Shown: positions 11,701 through 23,700 of the stretch, piece by piece
Layout: each line of letters opens with the position of its first letter
How positions within the stretch are numbered: position 1 is the stretch's first letter
NCBI RefSeq assembly: GCF_000764305.2
Contig: NW_025947730.1
Coordinates: 418,064 to 482,063, forward strand
Direction of reading: 5' to 3'
Source: Hyalella azteca
Taxonomy: Eukaryota > Arthropoda > Malacostraca > Amphipoda > Hyalellidae
Length of the DNA stretch: 64,000 nucleotides
Program-made: the position numbers and the translations under genes
Notes under the pieces: model-generated
Told to the model about the DNA's origin: nothing
Seen by the model: the letters and a program-made list of their open reading frames with translations, nothing else
The model's database searches: none

Positions 11701-14700
11701 TTTAATTAAAGGATGGAAACAGTACGGCATACAGCCGAGCGGGAGCTATGATCGATCTATCTTTGATTAAAAATAACAAATGAAAACTAATTTATAAAAG
11801 AAACTGATTGTCAAGGTTTCACTTTTACTGTTAAGTAATTAATTTAGGTTAAGGGCATACACGAGGACAAGTATATTTCACCAGTTTTTATTCTGGTGAA
11901 ATGTACTTGAATTTTTATTTATGTTTCTTAATACAACCTTGAGGAAAAATTCAATTTAGGGCCAAATAGAAGCATTAAGGTTCGCTCCTAAATATCATTA
12001 GAAGAAGCGGGAAAAAAAGGCTGTAAGATTAATTATATAACTTGGAATTTGAGCAGCTCCTACGATAGTCAATATAAATTACTTTACATTTGCAAGACAA
12101 AATACGTTTTGAAAACAAGAAAATCAACATTGCACACTAAATTTTTATTCCAGCGAAGAAATCACCGTTAAATATAATCTTTCAAAGAAAAAGCTCACCT
12201 CTTCAATGGTGTCGATCCAGAGCCGTGACTGGACCCTAACAACGATGTGTTCTCCAGCCTCAAGATTGCGGACAAGACAGATCATCTTGGAGCAATTACT
12301 TGCACCGCACGATAACGCGTCCATCTCAGAGTCTCTTCGTCCACGATGCGATGGCGAGGAATCTTGCAACAGCGGCACATAACCGGCAACGGAAGGTGAA
12401 TCCACTAAGGGAAGCAGGTTTGATTGTGAAGCGTCTCGGAAAGGTAAGTATTTGAATAAAAGAGAGTAGGCAAATTCACCGAGTGATCTAAAAGAAGTGT
12501 TCGTATTTGAGGGTGATTTCGAATCCACTTCTGAAGTTTCCACTGGAGGAAAGTTTGTTTCTCTAAACGAGTTATCAGAAACATTACTCGAAAGTTTCAA
12601 AAAATCTTCTAAGTAGTGTTCAGAACCGCCTAAACTATCCGAAGTCAACTTTTTAGGGTAGGATTTGGTTGTCTCTTGAGTAGCTGGTCGATCAGAATAG
12701 TCACTTGATCGTCGAATTTTAGACGGCATTATCTGAAAAATAATAGTTATTTGTTAAAACATCTTTTTTGATACTTCACAGGCTTTTTTAGAAACAGGAG
12801 GGGCCCTTACGTTGGCCTATATATTAATAGAATATTCCTCTATTCGAAATATCATTCACTAACGTCGATGTCGAGGTAATTGAGATCGTTGCCAGGGACA
12901 CTCTATCTGTCTATTTATTAATAAAATATTCCTCTATTATAAAAATCCTTCACTAACATCGATGTCGAGGTAATAGAGATCGTAGACAGGAAGACACTAT
13001 CTGTCTATTTATTAATAAAATATTCCTCTATTCTAAATATCCTTCACTAACGTCGATGTCGAGGTAGTTGAGATCATTGACAGGAAGACACTCGAGTTGA
13101 GGCTCAACGGCAGGGGTTTTGGTGAGGTAGAGAAGCGGTTTCTCGCCAAATGTTCGGCTGGGCCACAGCAGCAGAAGCTGTGCACGGCGCAGCAGCGACG
13201 GGCCGCGGTTGGTCACTTCGTAAACGTGGGACACGGACGGGCCGATGTGGGACTCATGGGAGACGTTGCGACCTGGTCCGAGTAGACCCACGCCGAATAG
13301 GGACTTGTTGTAGACCATAATGTGGTCCGGCCATGAAATTCTGTGGAGAAATTATGGTTTAAAAGTGCAATGTGAATTATGTGACCTTGACACTAAACTA
13401 TGATAATGCATGAGGAGGCATTTATTCATTTGATAAATAGCCAGATTACGTTTTCGTGCATGAGAATAACGAGGTAAGATAGGGGCTATTTGTGCGTTAA
13501 ATACAATAATATGCGTTTTGGGACACTAACCAAATCGAAAATTTTGTTCATATAGTTGGGGCATAGTAAAGCAATTCAAATAAAGAAAAGAAGGTGGGAT
13601 CGAAACACAAAATCTTATGTTCAAATTGGCATAATTGAATCTAATTTGAAATATCGAAAATAATTTTTTCATTCACAATTAAAGATGGAGGTAAAATGGG
13701 AGTTTTATGTTGAATGCGATTTATTTTGAAAAAGTTCTTTTTAGCGCATTTTCTCATTTATGGAAAAATGCACTACTGTGCTCGCCATGTCCGTTTGTCC
13801 GTCCGAGACTTCACGTTTTCGTCGATGAGAAAATGCTCTATCTGTCACTCACTGCAGTGAGTACTGAGTTATATTTTTTTAACTAAACTCCACTTTTGTT
13901 TGGAAATTGCTAACGGGATTGCGCGATTGTCAACGATAAAAATATAATATTACAAATTAATATTTCCTTCCAATGCCATAGTTTGGGTTTAGGGGATTAG
14001 TCATGAGTTGAAATAATTAATTGTTTAATTAACGTACTTTAGTTTCATATTTTTAACGGCGTTGGAGCTTCTGGACAGCAATGTAGACCAGTTCCATCAT
14101 TCAAATCAATACGAAGTGTCCTCAATATACTCAGCAGTCCAAAATTATATATTAGTTAAAGGGCTTCCAAAAACACTCGTTAAAAATCGATCTCGCATCC
14201 GGTGCTTCGGTAAGGCCTTCACATTACTTTCAATTACAGATGCTCATTCAGTTACGGTCATTATACGCATTAAATTTGCAAATACTGCACGGTCTGAAGT
14301 AGCATTTTTTATGTAACCATGTTCAAGCTTTTTAACTGTGTGTTTCTTGCTCTTTTTAATTGAAAACTGACTTATTAGCATGATCTTCAAAGCTGAGTTA
14401 ATTAAAACACCAAGAGACCAACAAACTTGAGCGAAGAGATTTTTTTAACTCATTTCAAATTCTTAAAAGTGTCTAGTGAATTTCTAAGACCTATGGGCAA
14501 TCGTATAAACAGTCAATAGTCTCAATGTAAACCACACAATTTCAGAAATCCAGCCTGTGGTGGAATGCATTTCAACAACTAACCGGTAATTATCTCATGG
14601 TGACAAGTAAAATTGACAAGAATCTCCATTATTGACGCAAAAGAGACACAATAAAAGTCAGAACCCTCACCCTCGTATTTCGACATCTGCGAGCGTCTTG

Positions 14701-17700
14701 ACAGGAAGAATCAGTTTAGCGGAGTTGTCACTCTTGCTGCTGATAGGCTCCTCGTTGCTGGAGTTCACTGTCACTTGGAACTCCAGTGCGGAGGATAAAA
14801 TTAAGTCTGGAATGGGCTGGAACATCAGGTTCAGCACGATGCGGCCGGATGACGGGAACGGGTTTCCAATTTCGCACGATATCTGCAGAAGTTTATAGTT
14901 CGTAATTTCGATATAATTGTTACTTTCCGGTAGTATTATAAGGGAAGGATATTAATTAAAAATACTAGCATTAGAAGCGCTTAAAAACAGTGATACTAGG
15001 AAAATTACGTAAATTTGTGAGTCCCACACTTAGGTTATTTTAGTGCTAATTTTTCACTTTATTCGCGAATTAAGCATAGGAATGATTAATGACAACAAGA
15101 ATCGATCCGTAAATGACCTTTAAGGCAGAAAATAGCAAAGCACGGCTTATTTCACATGAAGGCAGGTAATTTCTTTAAGGAATAATTATTGTTATAGTGG
15201 AAATAATAAGTTGGAGTTATGTGTGAACTGTGTCAAGAGAATATTCACCGACTTCAATAGGAATGATAGCATTTAGCCTTTATAAGACCCCTACAAATAA
15301 GATGGCAGTGAATTACACAAAAATTCATTCAAGGGAGCCAAAAGTATTTTGTGCTCCAGCAATTAAGCTTTTCCTAACTTGTTCAAATACGGCCTACATC
15401 ACACATGGCCAAGAATTCGAACACAAATAAATGAATCGAAACGAAGTCCTGCATGCACATTGAAACAGAAGTTATATGGGCTCATTATGTTAACAAAGTT
15501 TTTTTTTTTAATCAGAAGAGTATTCAGAAATATACAATCAAAACTTTGGATGTGAATAAGATCAAATTGATAACCACAAGAAACAGTTGCGATTCTTGTC
15601 GTACCTCCTCGACGTGGTGATCAAGCCTCAGCTCGACCAAAGCTGCAGTGCAGACAGGTGTGATTTCTGCAGGAGCTTCGACTACATCGAATTTATTGAA
15701 GCGCACGCCAGGGGAACCGAGCGATACAAGGGCGCGTGAGATGTAGGCGTCCTCCCCGGAGTTTGTAATCGTCAAGCTGACCGAGAGGGGGGCCTTCGAT
15801 CCGGACACGTAGCGCGGACCTTCCGGTGCTCCAAGTCTGTACGGGAAAAATCTTTGCAGATAAATAAAATTTTGTGACAAACAAGTTGAAGCCTCAAATT
15901 AGAGAATACTATCAATACAAACACATTAATTAGAGCTCGGATAATTATTTAGAACTTATAGAAGAAATTATATTAGGATTGCACAATAGAGTGTCATAAA
16001 AATACATTTATGAATTGAATATAGCATTTAAATGATATGCGTTTAAAAATTACTTTTTAAAGACAAAATTTATAAAGAGGCCAGTATCTCGGATGTTAAA
16101 CATGTAGAATGCATTTTAGAATGCATTTCTTATTTTAGTTTTATATATAAAAAATTATTTCTAAATTTATTTTAATATTAAAAAATTAAATGTTTAAAAT
16201 TATTTATTCGGTCAATTGATTCTAGCATTGTCTCCGACTTTACGCAAGTGTGCAAGATTTCAAATTGATTGGAAAGGTAGAAGTGTGTTAAATGTCGATT
16301 GAAAGATTTTTAGCAGACAAACAAATAAACAATAAGAAGTGAAGTTAAACTGTTAAAGAGAAGTGTTGTAATAAAATAGACTAGGAAAGCGAAGGTAAGC
16401 TTATCACCAAAATCCACTTAACTGAACTCATACTTTGACAACTACATGACCTGAAATGAAATGCACACATTACATTAACAACGATAAACTTACAGTCGAA
16501 GCATGGCCCCCAGATCAGGCAAGCAGAGGCCGTCTTGGCCGCAGTTGTTGCGGATGTGTACAAGAGCGGACACAGCTCGCGGGTTGTCTGCTGTGTCAGG
16601 AGGCAATATGGGGGGCAAGTCTCCCGCGTTGTGGGGCTGAGAAAAACTTCTGTAGTCTTCAACGATGGGACTTTGCCGACGAAAGCGAGCACTTCTGCGA
16701 GATCCACCGGAAATTTCTGAAAACTTATGTCGGACGCTAAGTTCTCTATTAATAGATTTAAAATTGGGATTTCCAGCATTGGTTTCGATAAATCGTGAAT
16801 TCTTTTTTCGAGTCAATCTGACTCCGCCCAAATTCAAAGGCTCATGAGCGTTGTTTTCTCGATCCTCATGAACAGATTTGTTATGGTAACCATTATAGTT
16901 TTCTAAATGACTAACGTTAACCGAAGATTTGCGAGAGGATTTGTCCGTATGCCTCCGTATTCTTAATACACGATTGTAATTTTGGTCAAGATATTCACTT
17001 TTACTTTGTTGACCAGTTCGATAATTATTGATATTGGACTGAGGATAATTGGACGCACGAAGCTTGCCATTTTGATTTTTATAGAAACTAACGTCAGGAT
17101 GACCTACAGAATCAGTTGTTAGCGGGGTGTTCAGAGAATTATAGTTCAAGATCGAAGGACGAAACGCTTTCGTGGCAAAGTTTGCACCGTAGTTGGTTGG
17201 AGCGGCGTAAGCAGCAACAGGAGGACGCGAGCTGAAGTCGGACGGAGTTTCAAAGTAAGAAGCTTGAGGAACTTCGCGGTGCAGGAGCTCGTAGGTAAGA
17301 GAGGCCTTGAGAGGGCTCAGTTTGTCTTGGATTTGAGGCTAATGGTGAAATAAAAAGTGCCATCTCAGAATAAACACAGAAAAACCAACTGTAATAGTGG
17401 AGAAAAATATATAACTATTGTATTTGAATTATTCATCGCCAATTATGACAAAGAATAGAATTGAATTAATTACAAAATTAGGTTAATTCAAGGAATTCAT
17501 CATAATGGAGTTTTTGGCAAAAGCATTGGTTTCTGTTAAAAAACGAATGAATCGTTTGAAATAAACTGAGGCATTGATTCCATGATACTCAAAAAATCTT
17601 CTGGAACCCAATTTGGTATCATGCCTAATACCCATAGTTGTAAGCCAAGGTCTACATCAAATACCGTGACTCACAAAGAGAACACAATATATACTGCGCT

Positions 17701-20700
17701 AGAACTGTCACAATATCCACAACAATTATTTAGAATAGACATCAACGTCAATTAATCAATGCTAATTAATCATTTATGATGACAGTGATGCGCAACTCAC
17801 CGAGACGTAGACCCAGTCGCTGTCGCACGTGAGTCGACCGCCGCTGAGCTGCACATGGAAGGTCCTGGACGACGCGCCCTCCAGCGCCAGGAAGAACAGC
17901 CGCGGCAGCCCCACGATGGGACCGCTGTCCAGCCGCAGCTCCACCACCAGCACTGAGAACCAGTAAACCGTGAAGAAAGATGAATATTTCAGCCCGTCTT
18001 GATGAATTATTTTGTACAAGCAATGCATTTCCGCCCGTTTTAATGAATTATTTTGTACAAGCAATGCTGATAATCTACTGAAATTTTCGTAAGAATACCG
18101 TTACTAGAATCTAGAGAGATTTCGTGAAAATTAAGGAATTAACTATTAACTGTGATATTGAATATCTACTTCCAGCAAGAAGGTGATCCATCATATGGTA
18201 GTGAGTGAAACATTCGATTCAACTAACAAACTTATAATTAATTTTCAAGATATTTCAAGTGAAATGGAATAATTAAATCTTATATTTCAAGTGAGTAACA
18301 CCAAATTGGATTTTTCGCCTGGAGAGACGTCAGCAGTAAATTCGAATATGAAAAACATTTGTTCAATTTATAAGGATTTCTAGGTAACTGCAGCAAGAAT
18401 CAACATCATCTTTTAAGAATATTGGAGCGATTTGTAATACATTTTCACGTATTATGAAGCAGTTTGAGAAAATTACTCGCTTTGAGCACATTCTCTTAAA
18501 ATTCGATTCTGTTTGCTCTATTTGGATCATGTGAATTATGATAAGAATGACCAGAAGGCTGTGCATTTCACTCCTATAATGAAAAAATCATCCAGGAAAA
18601 TAAAGGGTAAAGTGACTTAACGGAACGGGCGAGTCTTAACTGTCCTGACAATAATCCGTAGCCAACCAGGCACGCAATGTCTGATGCAAATCACTCCTTC
18701 AATTCCTCCATATAAATCACTGGATACCTCACAAATGATTCCTCGAGTCTACCATTACCGAGTATGCTAATGCGCCCTCGGGTATACGCGGCAATATTCA
18801 ACACGTGCGTCAATTCTAAGATATTTTGTCAGCCGGACTTTGATAAATGTATATTAAATAGTATTTTTCTTCTCATTCAAAAGTGTGATTCAGAATAAAC
18901 TTCGACGCCAACATTAAAGTAAGGAGCTACATGGTTTCGAAAGCGATAATTACACCAAGTTTTAACCATTATCAAGCGCTGGCAGAATAAGAGACACTTT
19001 TGAAATGATGGATTTCGATTTGTATTTTTAATAAGTAAACACTGGTGTTCTCAAGCAGTAAATTTGGGTTAAACTTGGAAGCTGCTTCATATATTTGGGC
19101 GAGGGCATTCTTGAGTTATTTTATACAGATGAAATATATTTCCATCTCATAAAGCTTGGCTCGATATCTATACTTTCATATAATTTCATGGAACAGGTCT
19201 GCCACTGGCACCATTATCGCATGGTATCGCGGGTAAAAAAAGAAACTCAATATTTCATAAAATTATTTTGTTACGTGATAATCCAGAATTTAACCTATCA
19301 ATGTAATTTAGTTAAATAATCCCGACAATAACCTATCAATATAATATAATTATTCTTATGCAAAAACTTATTTTGTCTTAGTATTATAGGTAAAAAATTA
19401 ATTATTCTCAGAAAAATAACACATGAATATGTCGGCAAAGCAAATACATTCGGTAGGAATAGGACTCGAAGCCAAATAGATATGACAATGCCTTTATCTC
19501 TGTGACAGGTAACAGCTCGTGTTGACAAGCGACGACACGCCTCAAAACAACGCACGACAATGCCTACATGTTCCTCTCCCTTCAATCCAACACCCCTCGA
19601 TCTCTCCAAGAATACATTTGTTTAAGAACTTTTCGTTGTTTTTGTTTTAGGCGTAACATTTTCGATGAAATAACAATCCATCAAGATCCGGCAGTACAAA
19701 TAATAAAACCGTACTTTTTATCATTTACAGGAATGTAGTAAGTCTTGAGTGTTAATGCAAATTCACTCCTAGGTCTCCATCTTGTCTTGAGAAATTTTCT
19801 CAAGAAGCCAAGTCATGAAAAATTCGTCAAAACTGAAATTAAATGCAGAAAGAAATTTTCACGAAGTATTCAGAAGTCTGCTTCGTCTTTGTTTCCTTGA
19901 CAGCAACACATGATTTTCGAGTTGTAAATATAATCAGTAGAGACTACTTGTGACACAAAATAATCGACTTGGAAGTTCCATGCTCCAAGCTACGGCAGAT
20001 TTCGCATTTGTTTAATCAAATTATACTTGAAATGTGCCATTGTTTGAAATTCCATGCTCACTATGATGGAGACTACCTGCTCAGGAGCAGGTTAGCATAA
20101 ACTCTCACCTATGCTCACGGACATCAGTCACCCATGTCTGTAGGTGATTTGTATCATCAGTCACTTATTTCTGTTGGTAATTATTTTCATCAATCCTCTA
20201 CGCCTCTGGGTGGTAAGTATCATCTAGCATCATGTCAATGGATGATTAGTATAATCAACGGCCGATGCTTGAGAGCCTCTTATTACTTTCACTCACCAAT
20301 GCTTGAAGGCACCTTAGTGCCGCGATACTGAAGGCAATAGTGCAGAGGCAAGCAAGCAACGGATGTACCGTCCCGCAAACTGCAACCTTCGCTGCTCAGG
20401 TCAAAACCTGAATTCTCAGTGCCGCCAGATGTGCCGAAACTGACGACAGGGTCAATGTTGAATTAGAGTCATATCCCAACAGAATAAGCAATATTGTTAA
20501 TAGAGAGCATAATATTTACTCAGTGACAACCGGCGATTACCGGCAAGTTGGCAATCAAAGTCATAGCATTTTCTAATCCAACAGAAATTAGTCCAGTCTT
20601 CACTGGCAGGTGGTATTTCTTTTTTATTCACCATTGAAGTGAGAAAAAAAATATGCGTTTAAAAATTACTTTTTAAAGACAACACTTCTAAATAATCCAG

Positions 20701-23700
20701 TGCCTTCGATGTTCCACACGTACAATGAATTTCTAATTTTATTATCAAATATTAAAAAAATTGTTTTTAAATTTTATTTTTAAAATAAAAAAAATAATTT
20801 TTTCAAAATTATTAATTCTGGAAATTGATTAATGCATTGTCTCCAACTTCACGCAAGGGTGCAAAATTTCAGATCGATTGGACAAGTAGAAGTGTGTTAA
20901 ATATCAATTATAAGATTTGTGGCAGACGGGCAAACTAACAAACAAGAGAAGTGAAGTTAAAGAGAAGTGTTATAATTATCCGTAAATTTGTTTTAATTTT
21001 AGGAGCGGAATTTTTTTCGAGACCAAACTAGGTACAGAAGTTAGATGCCCTAATACTCACGATAGCGTTGACGAGACGTTCACGATGGGCCTCGTTCTTA
21101 AAACGAAGGCCAAACTAGACTCTTCGGCCCCGATGGCCAAGTCGGGATACTCGTTGCCGTCCAAATCGAGTCCGCCAGCAATCGACCAGCCAAACGAGTG
21201 CACCGCGACGCGAGTCAGGTCACCCGGCCACAACACCTACGTATCAGGGATACCGCGTCTACATGGAACAATGCTATATAATAAAAGGTAATAAACGTCG
21301 GTCACAAGATTTGAAACAGATTGATACTATTAAAATCTTAAGAGACCTGCAGATATCAAATTCAAAAGAGCGTCAAGCTATTTAGCATAGTTGAATGTTA
21401 TTTTCATGGGAATATAGTGCAAATTTGGGAAAAATATTTTGATACAACTTGATAATTATAATATTTTGAAACAACTTGATAATAAAGTTCAAAGAGAACG
21501 CGTGACCTCAGCTGAGTGCAGAAAACAAGCATGTTGAAATTTAACAGACTTATAATTCTTTCTTGTAATTTTTGTACAATTAATAAACTAAAATTGCAAA
21601 AAATCATTTACCTGAGCAGGAGTAGCTTTGATTCCCTTCCTTGAGCCGAGGTAGATGAATACAGCGCCCGTGCTGATGCTCCCACCTTTGCTGTTATCGC
21701 TTCCTTCGCCGTCTTCTGTTCTGGGCGCCTGCGTCCGTGGAGCTCCAACGGCTATGTCGTCATACCTTGCAGCAAACAATCATCGTCCTTACTATAGCCA
21801 CGCATCTTTACCCACTCATTCTACCTGATCGTGAATAATAAAACCCTTTGGAGGGTCAGATTATTCATAAAATCGATAATTAAGGACGTTAGAATCAGGT
21901 TTAAGATAAAAAGCTTAAATCGTGGGGTTAGGGAAAAACATCAAATTTATTTTTATTATTTTTTACAAATAAACTTGACCTGACTACGACCTAACCCCAG
22001 GAGCTTTCAATAGTATTTTCTAATCTAACCCGTACGTCCCAGATCCCTAACACTTAAAGGCTGAGCAGGTTAAACACTCGTCCAGGTCGAATTATTCATT
22101 CCTGAAATTGCCCACTGCCAAAGAGTCGATTATTCATAAATTACACATTCAATAATGAAAGGATCATATTATTCTAACCGGATTCTACCCAATTTACTGT
22201 ATTATCCATATTCACAAATACTATGGACACGATCAAATTTAACCCAGTATCTCTATTTATTTCTTTTTTTTTTAATTTGGTATATTTGAATTAACGCAGT
22301 TTAATTGTGGATATTTATTCAACATTTTAAGCTTTAATAATGCTTTGATGCACATTCTGGACAAATAAAAATAGCCGAGTCCAATATCAAGTCAATTATC
22401 ATCCGTGAAATAGAAATACATCTGTGAGTGAAACTTTTACCAGTCAAAGATACAAAAATTCCGGCCAGTCATCGGCATAGGAAAAAATTGTATTTCTCTT
22501 GCCACATAAGCAAAAGTTTTTCTTAAAGCCAAAAATAGGAATGCAAGACCACACCTGGAATTCGGCACTGGCAAAAAGTGCCGTATGGCCACGCAGTGAT
22601 CAAGTAATGGCTGTAGTTACGGAATAACTGCGCCATCTCCATCAAAGCATACGACGGCATTCACGGCATAAGCTCTCTGCGAGAAATTCCTATGCATTTT
22701 GTCAGCGTCTAACTAGGCAACGCAGCGCCTTGTGTGACGGCATCTCTTGAATAGGCGCAATCGTCAGTCAATTAATTTCTGCTCCTTTGAAGCTTCTTAA
22801 AAAACTTTCTTAAAAGCCGAAAGTTAAATTGTGAACCCGATAATTAGTATAATATTATCTTTATAATGATCTCTCCAAAAATTTTATTATTATCTAGATA
22901 AGATCATTTTATAGTTTTACTGAAATACGGAAAGGCTGAAATTTGTTTTTCTTGGAATTAGTTTTGATTGTGGTTCCAGTGCAACTGTTCGATGAAGAAA
23001 CTCGACCTTCAATGAAACACCTGGCATTTTTTTTCGGCATGCACATTCTTATTTCCAGCGAATGAGAAACGGGTTAGCAAAGAACATGACTGTCCAATTC
23101 ATTAAATAAAAGATTTAAAATTTTATTCTATCAAAATGGCAGTGTAAATGAAATGGTCACATAACCAACCATCCTAAGGAAACCAACCCAGTTTGCTGCC
23201 TAGTCAGCTAGTTCAGCCAACATCTAGTTGGGAAATTTAGCCAGAGATATGAGAAGAAAAATTTACGAAGGTGTTTAAAAGGCTAAGCGTGCATGCGACA
23301 TCGAGGGTGGCAAATGTAGCGAGACACACCCATCTCTGTTGATGTCACCCAGGCTGTTCAGAGACAGACCGATCTAGCGAGACACCCATCTGTGTTGATG
23401 TCACCCACGCTGGTCAGAGACAGACCGATCTAGCGAGACTCACCCATCTCTGTTGATGTCACCCACGCTGGTCAGAGACACACCGATCTAGCGAGACTCA
23501 CCATCTCTGTTGATGTCACCCAGGCTGGTCAGAGACAGGCCGATCTAGCGAGACTCACCCATCTCTGTTGATGTCACCCAGGCTGGTCAGAGACACACCG
23601 ATCTAACGAGGCTCACCCATCTCTGTTGATGTCACCCAGGCTGGTCGGAGACAGACCAAACTAGCGAGGCTCACCCATCTCTGTTGATGTCACCCAGGCT

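Noticed and set aside
13028..13052. Alternative exon 18 donor gtgaag a few bases downstream
   Set aside because: It would leave one extra base and put exon 19 in a frame with an early stop; gttagt keeps phase 0.
16456..16847. Several plus-strand frames opposite exon 15
   Set aside because: Shadows of the minus-strand thigh exon, which carries the family motifs and in-phase splice sites.
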